Assembly (NCBI RefSeq): GCF_002848265.1
Contig: NZ_CP025422.1
Coordinates: 620,001-684,000 of the forward strand
Direction of reading: 5' to 3'
Source: Zhihengliuella sp. ISTPL4
Lineage (GTDB): Bacteria; Actinomycetota; Actinomycetes; Actinomycetales; Microbacteriaceae
DNA: 64,000 bases
The notes beneath the pieces are model-generated. The model saw only the letters and a program-made list of their open reading frames with translations, did not search any database and was not told the origin of the DNA. Position 1 is the stretch's first letter. Every line of letters starts with the position of its first letter. Both the position numbers and the translations under genes were made by a program. Of the stretch, positions 11,247-20,274 are shown in pieces.

Positions 11247-12613
11247 CGGGGGCGCAGCCCGCCGCCACGATCTGGGACCGCAGCAGGGTCTGGGTGACCC
11301 TGGGCGCCGTCGCCCTGATCTTCCTCGCCGCGATCGAGGCCCTGGCGGTGACGACGGTCATGCCGATCGTCAGCGACGCCTTGGACGGGCAGTCACTGTA
11401 CGCCGTCGCCTTCGCCGGCACGCTCGCGACCAGTGTGATCGGGATGGTCGCGGCGGGGTCCTGGTCGGACGCGCGTGGTCCGCGGGGCGCGCTGTACGCC
11501 GCCGTCACCCTGTTCATCCTGGGTCTGCTGATCTCCGGGTTCGCGACGACGATGCCCCAGTTCCTGATCGGACGCCTGGTGCAGGGACTCGGCGCGGGTG
11601 GTCAGACCGTCGCGCTGTATGTCGTGGTCGCCCGGCTGTACCCGCCGCACCTGCACGGGCGGGTGTTCGCGGCCTTCGCGGCCGCCTGGGTGGTGCCGTC
11701 GATGATCGGCCCCTTCCTCGCGGGAGCAGTGGCGGAGTACCTCGACTGGCGGTGGGCGTTCCTGGGCGTGGCGGTCCTGACGGCGATCGCGTTCGTGATG
11801 ATCGCGATCCGCTTGCGCGGTGTCGACCTCGGCCGCGGGGAGCCGCAGGACCGTCGTGCGCTGCTCACCCGCCTCTCGCTCGCCGTCGTCGTGGCTGTTC
11901 TCGCGGTGGTGATCGGACTGTCCGCCGAGCTCGATCCGGCGATCGGCTGGCCGGTGGCGCTGGGGGCCGTGCTCGCGATCGGAGTCGTCGTGCTGCCGCT
12001 CCTGCCACGACGGACGCTCCGCGCCGGCGCCGGGCTTCCCAGCGTCGTACTCATGCGCGGCGTGGCGGCCGGGGCGTTCTTCGCCGCGGAGGCCTACATC
12101 CCGTACCTGCTGATGCGGAAGTTCGACTTCTCCGCCACCTGGGCCGGGGTCGCGCTGATGCTGGCGGCCTTCGCGTGGGCCGGTGCTTCCGGGGCGCAGG
12201 GCCGCTACGGCGAGCGTCTCGGCAACCACCGCATCACCGCCCTCAGCATGGGCGCACTGCTGGTCGCGATGCTCTGCGTCCTGGCCGCGGCCGCGTTCGA
12301 TGTCTCCCCGGTCCTCGTGATCGTCGGATGGGCGTTCGCCGGGGGTGGGATGGGGCTGCTGTATCCGCGGCTCACCGTGCTGACGCTCGCCTATTCCGAC
12401 GAGACGAACCAGGGATTCAACTCCTCGGCGCTCTCGATCTCGGATGCGACGGGTTCGGCGGTCGCGATCGCCCTGGCAGGACTGGCCGTGGCGACACTCG
12501 GCGGCGGCGCGGACGCATTCGCAGTCGTGTTCGTCCTCGGTATCGGGCTGGTGCTGCTCGCGGTGATCCCCGGGCTCAGGCTCGGGCACGCCGCGGAGTC
12601 ATCGGTGCGCTGA
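11243..12613 (+). CDS. MFS transporter (drug/metabolite exporter type)
   Basis: Major facilitator superfamily protein, 456 residues, with 12-14 predicted membrane helices. TTVMPIVSDAL near residue 33, the loop 2-3 motif SDARGPRGALY and the motif-C-like PSMIGPFLAGAV resemble DHA-type proton-coupled exporters. The start ATG overlaps the stop of the PatB-like gene (ATGA), so the two are co-translated; a C-S lyase paired with an exporter could reflect export of an amino acid, thiol or xenobiotic, but this is inference. The last 38 bases overlap the end of the convergent TetR gene. Confidence 0.87.
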   Translation: MTGAQPAATIWDRSRVWVTLGAVALIFLAAIEALAVTTVMPIVSDALDGQSLYAVAFAGTLATSVIGMVAAGSWSDARGPRGALYAAVTLFILGLLISGFATTMPQFLIGRLVQGLGAGGQTVALYVVVARLYPPHLHGRVFAAFAAAWVVPSMIGPFLAGAVAEYLDWRWAFLGVAVLTAIAFVMIAIRLRGVDLGRGEPQDRRALLTRLSLAVVVAVLAVVIGLSAELDPAIGWPVALGAVLAIGVVVLPLLPRRTLRAGAGLPSVVLMRGVAAGAFFAAEAYIPYLLMRKFDFSATWAGVALMLAAFAWAGASGAQGRYGERLGNHRITALSMGALLVAMLCVLAAAAFDVSPVLVIVGWAFAGGGMGLLYPRLTVLTLAYSDETNQGFNSSALSISDATGSAVAIALAGLAVATLGGGADAFAVVFVLGIGLVLLAVIPGLRLGHAAESSVR

Positions 12614-13160
12614 GGTCGCCGGCCAGGGCGATCACGCCGAGGTCGAACACCCGGTCCAGGCCGGCGGTGACATCGACCTCGCCGGAGGCCGGGAGTGCGC
12701 CATGGCTGTCGGCGTGCATCCGCTGCTGCACGAGGGTGGCGTGGCCGAGCACGAAGTGCAGGATCGCCGCCCCGCGGTCCTCGGCGTCCGTGGCCCCCTC
12801 CGCGTGGAGGGCGGCGACCAGGGCGTCGCGGGCATGCGCGGAGCCGAGCTGCAGCGCGTACGTGCTGAGGACGAGCTCGGCGCCGTCCCGGTAGGCGAAG
12901 AGGGCGTCGCGGAGCGCGCGGGCGGTCGCGAGCACTCCCTCCGCTCCGTCCGGGACGGTCGCGGTGATCCGATCGGCGAGGTCGGCGAGGAGTTCCTGCT
13001 TGTTCGCCACGTGCCAGTAGAGAGCGCTGGGCTGCACGTCGAGCCGGGCCGCGATGCGCCTCATCGAAAGGTCGGCCAGCCCCACCTCATCGAGAAGCGC
13101 GAGGGCGGTCCGCGCGACGCTCTCCCGGTCGTGACGGGCGGGATTCGTCTCGGGACTCAT
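12576..13160 (-). CDS. TetR-family repressor, BioQ-like
   Basis: A 194-residue TetR regulator with an N-terminal helix-turn-helix (MRRIAARLDVQPSALYWHVA near residues 38-57) and an all-helical ligand domain. It is divergent from two ECF transporter genes. Between them are two 13-bp TGAAC-N3-GTTCA palindromes that resemble the published binding site of BioQ, the biotin-regulon TetR repressor of corynebacteria and mycobacteria. A TATAGT hexamer lies six bases before its ATG, so the message is probably leaderless and self-repressed. BioQ identity rests on operator and context, not on a characterised match. Confidence 0.75.
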   Translation of the reverse strand: MSPETNPARHDRESVARTALALLDEVGLADLSMRRIAARLDVQPSALYWHVANKQELLADLADRITATVPDGAEGVLATARALRDALFAYRDGAELVLSTYALQLGSAHARDALVAALHAEGATDAEDRGAAILHFVLGHATLVQQRMHADSHGALPASGEVDVTAGLDRVFDLGVIALAGDLSAPMTPRRARA

Positions 13161-13173
13161 GCCCCCACTATAG

Positions 13174-13186
13174 TGAACGGCGTTCA
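13174..13186. promoter_or_regulatory. Operator 1 (BioQ-like)
   Basis: Perfect odd-centre palindrome TGAACGGCGTTCA. It lies one base upstream of the TATAGT -10-like hexamer of the divergent TetR gene (13167-13172 on the minus strand), where a bound repressor would block polymerase. Confidence 0.7.
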
Positions 13187-13188
13187 GG

Positions 13189-13201
13189 TGAACGGTGTTC
13201 A
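13189..13201. promoter_or_regulatory. Operator 2 (BioQ-like)
   Basis: Second copy, TGAACGGTGTTCA, exactly 15 bases downstream of operator 1 and ending on the ribosome site AGGAGG (13201-13206) of the ECF ATPase gene. Arms TGAAC and GTTCA are conserved; the centre differs. Confidence 0.7.
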
Positions 13202-13210
13202 GGAGGGTGC

Positions 13211-13927
13211 ATGCGCTGGTGGCAGCGGGAGGCGACGGCCACGATCGCGGAGCCGGGAACGGTGCGCGTCCAGGGCGTGCGCGTGACGGTCGACGATCGG
13301 GTGCTGCTCGACGACGTGACGCTGGAGCTCACCGCACCGCGCATCGCCGTGATCGGAGAGAACGGCTCGGGGAAGTCGACGTTCGCGCGGCTGCTGAACG
13401 GCCTCGTGGCGCCGACCGCGGGCACGGTCACCGTCCACGGCCTGGACGTCGGCCGACACCTGACCGCGGTGCGCCGGCGAGTGGGATTCGTCTTCACCGA
13501 TCCCGACGCTCAGATCCTGATGCCGACCCCGGCCGAGGACCTCGCCCTCTCCCTCCGAGGACGGCCCCGCGAGGAGGTCGCCGCCCGCGTACACGAGACC
13601 CTGGCGCGGCACGGTCTCAGCGACCACGCCGATCTGCCGGCGTCGTCCCTCTCCGGAGGGCAGAAGCAGATGCTGGCTCTCGCGGCCGTCCTCCTCGCCG
13701 AGCCGGCGCTCATCGTGGCGGACGAGCCGACCACGCTCCTCGACCTGCGCAATGCGCGGCGGATCGGGAACCTGCTGCTGTCGCAAGAGGCGCAGGTCCT
13801 GATCGTCACCCACGATCTCGAGCTCGCCGCGCGCTGCGACACCGCCGTTCTGTTCGATGGCGGACGGGTCGTCGCGCAGGGACAGCCGGACGCCGTCATC
13901 GCCCGCTACCGGCGGCTGTGCGGATGA
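13211..13927 (+). CDS. ECF transporter ATPase (A component, BioM-like)
   Basis: ATPase of an energy-coupling factor vitamin transporter, 238 residues. Walker A GENGSGKST at 49-57, the ECF-type Q-loop FTDPDAQI, signature LSGGQKQML and Walker B LIVADEPTT are present. It starts at ATG 13211 behind AGGAGG, and its stop overlaps the start of the T component. The BioQ-like operators immediately upstream suggest biotin as substrate and the name BioM; without the operators I would call it only an ECF A component. No S component is encoded next to it. Confidence 0.88.
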   Translation: MRWWQREATATIAEPGTVRVQGVRVTVDDRVLLDDVTLELTAPRIAVIGENGSGKSTFARLLNGLVAPTAGTVTVHGLDVGRHLTAVRRRVGFVFTDPDAQILMPTPAEDLALSLRGRPREEVAARVHETLARHGLSDHADLPASSLSGGQKQMLALAAVLLAEPALIVADEPTTLLDLRNARRIGNLLLSQEAQVLIVTHDLELAARCDTAVLFDGGRVVAQGQPDAVIARYRRLCG

Positions 13928-14517
13928 TCGCACCTCCTGTCGTCGGTGCGGGGTTCCTCCATCGGGTACCGGCCGGCCCGAAGCTGGCGGCCCTCGCGGT
14001 CGCTGCGCTCGCACTGACGCTTCCCCCGCAGGACCCGGTCAGCATCGCCGTCTGCCTCCTTGCCGTGCTCGCGCTCTACCCGATCGGGGGCGTGCCGCTC
14101 ACCGCCGCCGGCGCCGAGCTGTGGCGGCTCCGCGCGATCCTGCTGGTGCTGGCGATCGCCCTCACCGTCTTCGTGTCTCCCGCCGCTGCCTGGGTGAGCA
14201 CAGGGCGGGTCGCCGCCCTGCTCCTCCTCGCTGCGCTGCTCACGTCGACCACGCGCATGTCCGACCTCCTGGCAGTGCTGCAGCGTCTCCTGGGTCCGCT
14301 GCGCCGGTTCGGGGTGGAACCGGAAGCGGTGTCGATGGCGGTCTCGCTCACGCTGACGATGGTGCCCGTCGTGGCGGGCTTCGCGCAGCGGGTGCGGGAC
14401 GCGGAACGGGCCCGAGGGGTACGACTGGGCGTGCGGGGCGTGGTGCCGCTGCTCGTCATGACGCTGCGCCACGCGGATCAGGTCGGCGATGCCCTCGCCG
14501 CCCGCGGGGTCGCCTGA
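13924..14517 (+). CDS. ECF transporter transmembrane T component (BioN-like)
   Basis: EcfT-type membrane protein, 197 residues, with about five helices. The two cytoplasmic Ala-Arg-Gly coupling motifs that dock onto the ATPases are visible (AERARGV near residue 160 and LAARGVA at the C-terminus). ATG 13924 overlaps the TGA of the ATPase gene. Together they form an A-T pair; the substrate-binding BioY subunit expected for biotin uptake is missing from this locus and must be elsewhere, or the pair serves another S component. Confidence 0.86.
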   Translation: MIAPPVVGAGFLHRVPAGPKLAALAVAALALTLPPQDPVSIAVCLLAVLALYPIGGVPLTAAGAELWRLRAILLVLAIALTVFVSPAAAWVSTGRVAALLLLAALLTSTTRMSDLLAVLQRLLGPLRRFGVEPEAVSMAVSLTLTMVPVVAGFAQRVRDAERARGVRLGVRGVVPLLVMTLRHADQVGDALAARGVA

Positions 14518-14520
14518 CGG

Positions 14521-15831
14521 TCACGCCAGGGCCGTGCGCGGCGTGGCACCGACCCCGGGGCGTCCGGCCAGCCGTAGTGCCGCCATCAGCAGCAGCACGG
14601 CGAGGATGGCGGTCGAGACCGTCGTGCCGAGGACGAGGAGCAGCACCACTCCGACGAGGCCCAGCACGGTCCCCAGCGCGAGGCGGCGATGCGAGGCCGT
14701 CACCTCCGGCGAGGGGTGGTTCTCGAACCGGTCGACACGCACCGCGACGAGAGCGGTGAGCGCGAGCGCCGTCACGAGCCACAGCGGCCGGACTGCCCAC
14801 CACTCCGCGCTGTCCAGCGCGGGCAGCTCGATCCCGCCGGCCAGGGCGGCCAGCGCCGTCGCGCCGGCCATGACCAGGAGCACCGGCATGTGCCAGAGGT
14901 AGATGGTCATCGTGCGGCGGGTGACGAAGCCGGTGAAGGCAGCAACGGCGCCGCGTCGGCTGAAGCGCCGGATGCGATCGCGGTACAGGGAGTAGAGCGT
15001 CGTGTGCACCAGGCCCACCAGCAGCAGGGCGGCGGTCGGCGGGTTGATGTTGGCGATGAGGTCGGGGGAGTACACGCCCAGGAGGAAGAGCGTGACGAGC
15101 AGCACGAGAGCGCCGGCGCCGACGCCGATGCGAGTGCTGCGGCGCAGGGCATGCACCCGGCCGTCGGCGAGGAAGAAGCCGAGCTGCTGCATCGTCAGCC
15201 AGACGAACGCGAGGTTGAGGAAGCCGACGGCGTCGTTCCCGGTCGCGGCGCGGAGCACGTCGACCGCCACGGCGGCCGCGGCGAGGAGACTGATGGTCCG
15301 CAGGGGCGCGCGTTCGTGCAGGGCGACGAAAGCGGGCAGGAGCGCCTGGCACAGCAGGAAGACGCCGAGGAACCACAGCGGTTGCCCGTAGCGGAAGCCC
15401 GCGACGGCGATGAGGTCGGGGGCGACGCCCACGACCGTGAGGACGGCGAGCGCGACACCCACGGCGGCGATCACGAACAGCGCGGGGCGCAGGAGCCGGT
15501 GCACGCGACCGGCGACGAAGGCGGTCGCGCTTCCGCCGCGGTCACGGAGGCGCCGGTAGGCGAGGAGCCCGGAGAATCCGCCGATGACGAAGAACAGCGG
15601 CATCACCTGCAGCAGCCAGCTCAGGGGTGCGATCCACCCCGTGCCGTCGCTCGCGTTCTCGAACACCGGTCCGGCCTCGGACACCGTGACGCCCACCATG
15701 ACGGCGTGCAGTAGGACGACGCCGAGCACGCAGAGGGCCCGCACGAAGTCGATGCCGGTGTCGCGGTGGCCGCTGGGGGCGGAAACGGTGGATGTGGGGG
15801 TGCTGAGGCGCGGAGCCGCGGCGATGACCAT
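14521..15831 (-). CDS. Acyltransferase-3 family membrane protein
   Basis: A 436-residue polytopic protein of the acyltransferase-3 family (OatA/WecH-like), which moves acetyl or other acyl groups onto cell-surface carbohydrates. About ten helices are predicted; the N-terminal GIDFVRALCVLGVVLLH near residues 27-43 contains the conserved Arg and His of the family. A Shine-Dalgarno AGGAGG precedes the ATG. It is convergent with the ECF genes and stands alone; the acceptor is unknown. Confidence 0.82.
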   Translation of the reverse strand: MVIAAAPRLSTPTSTVSAPSGHRDTGIDFVRALCVLGVVLLHAVMVGVTVSEAGPVFENASDGTGWIAPLSWLLQVMPLFFVIGGFSGLLAYRRLRDRGGSATAFVAGRVHRLLRPALFVIAAVGVALAVLTVVGVAPDLIAVAGFRYGQPLWFLGVFLLCQALLPAFVALHERAPLRTISLLAAAAVAVDVLRAATGNDAVGFLNLAFVWLTMQQLGFFLADGRVHALRRSTRIGVGAGALVLLVTLFLLGVYSPDLIANINPPTAALLLVGLVHTTLYSLYRDRIRRFSRRGAVAAFTGFVTRRTMTIYLWHMPVLLVMAGATALAALAGGIELPALDSAEWWAVRPLWLVTALALTALVAVRVDRFENHPSPEVTASHRRLALGTVLGLVGVVLLLVLGTTVSTAILAVLLLMAALRLAGRPGVGATPRTALA

Positions 15832-15927
15832 GAGTCCTCCTGGGAACGGTGTCCTCGGAGGCTATGGACGCGGTGGTCGGTCGGACATCACCCCGTGGTG
15901 TCGACCTGACCCCTACGGCGGGGTGAT

Positions 15928-16599
15928 TCAGGCGGAGGGCTCGACCAGACCGGTGTCGTAGGCGAGGATCACGGCGTGCACACGGTCGCGGAGGCCGAGC
16001 TTGGCGAGCACCTTGCCCACGTGCGTCTTGACGGTCTGCTCGGCGATGTACAGGTCGCCGGCGATCTCCGTGTTCGATCGACCTTTGCCGATGAGGACGA
16101 GCACCTCGCGTTCGCGGTCGGTGAGCTCAGCGAGAGCGGAGGTGGCGCGGCGCGTGTTCGGCCGTCGCCCGGCGAACTGCTCGATCATGCGGCGGGTCAC
16201 GCTCGGCGCGAGGAGCGCGTCGCCCCCCGCCACGACCCGCACCGCGTGCACGAGCTCCTCCGGCAGCGCGTCCTTGAGGAGGAACCCGCTGGCCCCGGCG
16301 GCGAGCGCGTCGTACACGTAGTCGTCGATGTCGAACGTGGTGAGCATGAGGATCCGCGGTATGTGCGCTGCCGGGTATGACGGGCCGAGAATCCGCCGGG
16401 TGGCCTCGATGCCGTCGAGTTCCGGCATGCGGACGTCCATGAGGATGACGTCGGGATCGAGCCGCGCCGAGAGCCGGACGGCCTCAGCGCCGTTGGCAGC
16501 CTGCCCGACCACCTGAACGCCCTCGTGGGCGTCGAGCAGGGCGGCGAAGCCGGCGCGGACCATCGCCTGGTCATCGGCGATGAGCACGCTGATCGTCAC
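15928..16599 (-). CDS. NarL/LuxR-type response regulator
   Basis: Two-component response regulator, 223 residues: an N-terminal receiver domain with acidic pair D9-D10 (ADDQ), phospho-acceptor D54 (ILMDVRMPE) and the conserved lysine in FLLKDAL, then a LuxR helix-turn-helix (LTDREREVLVLIGKGRSNTEI). It starts at GTG 16599, overlapping the kinase stop by four bases, behind AAGGAGA. It forms a kinase/regulator pair with the gene upstream; the signal and targets are unknown. Such pairs in actinobacteria often respond to envelope stress. Confidence 0.92.
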   Translation of the reverse strand: MTISVLIADDQAMVRAGFAALLDAHEGVQVVGQAANGAEAVRLSARLDPDVILMDVRMPELDGIEATRRILGPSYPAAHIPRILMLTTFDIDDYVYDALAAGASGFLLKDALPEELVHAVRVVAGGDALLAPSVTRRMIEQFAGRRPNTRRATSALAELTDREREVLVLIGKGRSNTEIAGDLYIAEQTVKTHVGKVLAKLGLRDRVHAVILAYDTGLVEPSA

Positions 16600-17867
16600 G
16601 GGTTCTCCTTGTCTTCCACCCCGGCAGCGAGGGAGGGGGCGAGCGGGGAAGTGGTCGAGGACAGCGGCAAGGTGGCGTCGACCGTCCACCCCCCGTCGGC
16701 GGACGGGCCGGCCGCGAGGCTTCCGCCGAGCAGCTCGGCGCGCTCGCGCATGCCGCGAAGGCCATAGCCGCCGGGGTGCGCCTCCGCCGGTTGCGGCGGT
16801 GCCGCGTTGCGCACGCGGATATGCAGGCTGTCGGCGTCGGCGTGAAGGCGAACCGTGACACCCGCACCGGGGGCGTGCCGGACGGCGTTGCTCAGCGCCT
16901 CTTGCACGATACGGAACGCGGCGATCTGCACCCCGGGCCCGGCTGCGGCGGTCTCGATCCCCTCGAGCACCAATCCGACCTCCACTCCCGCGCGCCGCAT
17001 GGTGTCGACGAGGGCCGGCACGTCGTCGAGCCCCTGCTGCGGGGAAAGCTCGGCCGTCTGGTCTTCCGTGCGGAGCACCCCGAGCATGCGGCGCATCTCG
17101 GTAAGGGAGGTGCGCGCCGTCGCGGCGATGTCGTCGAACTCGGCCGCCGCGTCGGTGTCGAGATCCGCGATCCGATACCGCGCCGTCGAGGCCTGCACCT
17201 GGATGACCGACATGCTGTGTGCCACGACGTCGTGCAGCTCCCTGGCGATCCTGGTGCGCTCCTCCACGAGGGCCCGCCGGGACTCCTCCAGGGCGCTGTG
17301 CTCCTTCTCCCTCGTCAACTCGGCAGCGACCCGCACCCGACCGGCGACGAGGACGGCGATGAGGAACATCGCGGCGGCGACCGAGGTCGTCACGATGAGG
17401 TTCGCGGTGGCGCTGCCGGAGCTCGCGGGCGTCGCGACCATGTCCGGGCGCAGGAGCGGGGCCGTCAGCGAGGTGAGGGCACCGATCACGAGGGTGAGCG
17501 CGCCGAGGCGGGCGCCCTGCACGAAGGACATCACGCCCACGAAGAGGACGAAGGCGAGCAGTGCCGGCACGGACCACGGCCAGGGGGATTGGATCGCCCT
17601 GCCCGGCTCGACGAGGAGCGGCAGTACGAAGGCACCGCCGGTGAAGACGATGATCGCCGTCCGAGGACGGGACGAGACGAGCAGGGGAGCGCCGCAGAGG
17701 GCGGCGCCGAGCAGGAAGGACAGGGCCAGCGGCGTACCCGACAGTACCGTCTGCAACGGGACCAGGAGCGCGTACAGCACGACGACCGCCGCGGTCAGCG
17801 CCACGAGGGCGCCGGTACGACGGTTCATCCGTGGCGGGCGCGGGGTGCGCTCTCGGCGGCGTGCCAT
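16596..17867 (-). CDS. Sensor histidine kinase (HisKA_3 type)
   Basis: Membrane histidine kinase, about 423 residues: an N-terminal block of six or so helices, a short coiled coil, the HisKA_3 dimerisation box with the phospho-histidine in ARELHDVVAHSMSVIQ, and a C-terminal ATPase domain with the N box IVQEALSNAVRHA and G box GGYGLRGMRERAEL. I choose ATG 17867, which has AGGATGA about eight bases upstream; ATG 17876 overlaps the DedA stop and ATG 17828 is also possible. It is in an operon dedA-kinase-regulator. Confidence 0.9.
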   Translation of the reverse strand: MARRRERTPRPPRMNRRTGALVALTAAVVVLYALLVPLQTVLSGTPLALSFLLGAALCGAPLLVSSRPRTAIIVFTGGAFVLPLLVEPGRAIQSPWPWSVPALLAFVLFVGVMSFVQGARLGALTLVIGALTSLTAPLLRPDMVATPASSGSATANLIVTTSVAAAMFLIAVLVAGRVRVAAELTREKEHSALEESRRALVEERTRIARELHDVVAHSMSVIQVQASTARYRIADLDTDAAAEFDDIAATARTSLTEMRRMLGVLRTEDQTAELSPQQGLDDVPALVDTMRRAGVEVGLVLEGIETAAAGPGVQIAAFRIVQEALSNAVRHAPGAGVTVRLHADADSLHIRVRNAAPPQPAEAHPGGYGLRGMRERAELLGGSLAAGPSADGGWTVDATLPLSSTTSPLAPSLAAGVEDKENP

Positions 17868-17872
17868 GCGTC

Positions 17873-18529
17873 TCATCCTGCCAGGTGGGGGACCGGGGTA
17901 CGGCGGCGACGGAGCGCGGCGATCCGGTCGATGACGACGCCCACGATCAGGGCGACGACGATGCCGATGCCGGCGCTGAGCACGGGCTGGTCGTGCAGCC
18001 AGGCGCCGGCGAGCAACCCGATCGCGAGGCTGAAGATGCTCCAGCTGACCCCGGCGATGAGGCTCAGGGGGAGGAAGCGGCGCCACGCGAATCCGAGCGC
18101 GCCCGCGGACATGTTCACTGCGACGCGTCCGACCGGGATGTATCGGGCCCCGAGGATCAGCGTGGCGCTCCGGCGATCGAGCGCCCGCTGCGCGTACGCG
18201 AACGCGGCCGCGATGCGAGGGCGGCGCATCCACGCGAATCTCGTGGTGCCCAACCGTCGGCCGATGAGGAAGGTGATGTTGTCGCCGATTGCGGCGCCGA
18301 CGGCCGCGACGACGCCGAGCAGCAGGATGTTCCCATCGCCGGTGGAGGCGGCGACGGCCGCGGCGGCGACGAGCACGGTCTCGCTGGGGATCGGGGGGAA
18401 GAACCCGTCGATCACGGTGACCGCGAACAGCACCGCGTACAGCCAGGGCGAGGCGATCGCCTGCAGGATGAGGTCGTTGAGGATGTCCACTTCAGCACCG
18501 TAGGCAGCGGGTGCGGGGCGGGACATCAC
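17873..18529 (-). CDS. DedA/SNARE-associated family membrane protein
   Basis: DedA-superfamily membrane protein, about 218 residues, a family now linked to undecaprenyl-phosphate or phospholipid flipping and membrane homeostasis. FFPPIPSETVLV near residue 45 and the conserved GARYIPVGRVAVNMSAG segment near 128 are typical. The start is uncertain: GTG 18529, ATG 18526 or GTG 18490 (VDILNDLIL) are all in frame. It leads the operon with the histidine kinase and response regulator, which suggests envelope-related signalling. Confidence 0.86.
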   Translation of the reverse strand: MMSRPAPAAYGAEVDILNDLILQAIASPWLYAVLFAVTVIDGFFPPIPSETVLVAAAAVAASTGDGNILLLGVVAAVGAAIGDNITFLIGRRLGTTRFAWMRRPRIAAAFAYAQRALDRRSATLILGARYIPVGRVAVNMSAGALGFAWRRFLPLSLIAGVSWSIFSLAIGLLAGAWLHDQPVLSAGIGIVVALIVGVVIDRIAALRRRRTPVPHLAG

Positions 18530-18653
18530 TCCCCGGTATCGCGTCCGTCACCCTGCAGAGGGATCTTGTCGGCCGACGAGGGCGCTGCGGCGGCATATAC
18601 TGGGAGGCTGGCCGCTCGGCCACTCCCTCCTCCCGAACGAACGGACGTCCGCT

Positions 18654-20252
18654 GTGCTTGCCGTGCACGACCTCGAGATCCGCGTTGGCGCGCGCCTGCT
18701 GATGGAGAACGTCTCGTTCCGTGTGTCCGACGGCGACAAGATCGGCCTCGTCGGGCGCAACGGCGCGGGCAAGACCACGCTCACCAAGGTGCTCGCCGGC
18801 GACGTGCTGCCCTCCGGTGGGAGCGTCACCCGCTCCGGCGAACTCGGCTATCTGCCGCAGGACCCGCGTTCGGGGAACCCCGAAGACCTCGCCCGCACCC
18901 GCATCCTCGACGCCCGCGGCCTCGGTCAGCTCAACCTCGGCATGACGGAAGCTTCGCTCGCGATGGGCTCCGACGACCCCGGGGTGGCGGCCAAGGCGAT
19001 GAAGCGGTACGCGGCACTCACCGAGAAGTTCGAGGCCCAGGGCGGCTATGCGGCCGAGGCCGAGGCGGCATCGATCGCGCACAACCTCTCGCTGCCGGAC
19101 CGTATCCTCGACCAGCCGCTGTCGACCCTCTCCGGCGGCCAGCGCCGTCGTATCGAACTCGCGCGCATCCTCTTCTCCGACGCGCAGACGATGATCCTCG
19201 ACGAGCCGACCAACCATCTCGACGCAGACAGCGTGGTGTGGCTGCGCGAGTTCCTCAAGAACTACAAGGGCGGGCTGATCGTCATCAGCCACGACGTCGA
19301 GCTCGTCGGCGAGACGGTCAACCGGGTCTTCTACCTCGACGCCAACCGCCAGGTCATCGACATCTACAACATGAACTGGAAGAACTACCTTCGGCAGCGC
19401 GCCGCGGACGAGGAGCGTCGCAAGAAGGAGCGAGCCAACGCCGAGAAGAAGGCGACCACCCTGCAGCAGCAGGCGGCGCGATTCGGCGCGAAGGCGTCGA
19501 AGGCGGCAGCCGCGCACCAGATGCTCGCCCGTGCCGAGAAGCTCCTCTCGGGGCTGGAGGACGTGCGGCAGGAGGACCGCGTCGCGAAGCTCCGGTTCCC
19601 GAAGCCCGCGCCCTGCGGCAAGACCCCGCTCATGGCGTCCGGGCTGTCGAAGTCGTACGGCTCGCTGGAGATCTTCACCGACGTGGACCTCGCGATCGAC
19701 CGCGGTTCGAAGGTCGTCGTGCTCGGACTGAACGGTGCGGGCAAGACGACGCTGCTGCGGATGCTGGCGGGCGTCGACCAGCCGGACACCGGACAGCTCG
19801 AGCCCGGGCATGGTCTCAAGGTCGGGTACTACGCGCAGGAGCACGAGAACCTCGACGTCAGCCGCTCGGTCCTGGAGAACATGGTGTCGGCTGCCCCGCA
19901 CATCACCGAGACCGAAGCGAGGAAGGTCCTCGGTTCCTTCCTCTTCACCGGCGACGACGTGCTCAAGCCCGCGGGTGTGCTGTCCGGCGGGGAGAAGACC
20001 CGGCTCTCGCTGGCGACCCTCGTCGTGTCCTCGGCGAACCTGCTCCTGCTCGACGAGCCCACGAACAACCTCGATCCGGCCTCCCGCGAGGAGATCCTCG
20101 GGGCCCTGGCCCACTACGAGGGAGCCGTGGTGCTCGTGTCGCACGACCCGGGCGCCGTGCAGTCGCTGAACCCCGAGCGGGTCCTCATCCTGCCCGACGG
20201 CGTCGAGGACATCTGGAGCCAGGAGTACCAGGACCTCATCGAGCTCGCGTAG
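18654..20252 (+). CDS. ABC-F family ATPase (ribosome-associated)
   Basis: A 532-residue soluble protein with two ABC domains in tandem and no membrane segment, the ABC-F layout. Walker A sites are GRNGAGKTT near residue 33 and GLNGAGKTT near 358; signatures LSGGQRRRIEL and LSGGEKTRLSL follow. The charged linker between domains (EERRKKERANAEKKATT near 260) is the P-site-tRNA interaction region of ribosome-binding members. It begins at GTG 18654. Members either gate translation or protect from antibiotics; which applies here cannot be told. Confidence 0.9.
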   Translation: MLAVHDLEIRVGARLLMENVSFRVSDGDKIGLVGRNGAGKTTLTKVLAGDVLPSGGSVTRSGELGYLPQDPRSGNPEDLARTRILDARGLGQLNLGMTEASLAMGSDDPGVAAKAMKRYAALTEKFEAQGGYAAEAEAASIAHNLSLPDRILDQPLSTLSGGQRRRIELARILFSDAQTMILDEPTNHLDADSVVWLREFLKNYKGGLIVISHDVELVGETVNRVFYLDANRQVIDIYNMNWKNYLRQRAADEERRKKERANAEKKATTLQQQAARFGAKASKAAAAHQMLARAEKLLSGLEDVRQEDRVAKLRFPKPAPCGKTPLMASGLSKSYGSLEIFTDVDLAIDRGSKVVVLGLNGAGKTTLLRMLAGVDQPDTGQLEPGHGLKVGYYAQEHENLDVSRSVLENMVSAAPHITETEARKVLGSFLFTGDDVLKPAGVLSGGEKTRLSLATLVVSSANLLLLDEPTNNLDPASREEILGALAHYEGAVVLVSHDPGAVQSLNPERVLILPDGVEDIWSQEYQDLIELA

Positions 20253-20274
20253 CCGACATGGCATAGTCGGACGC

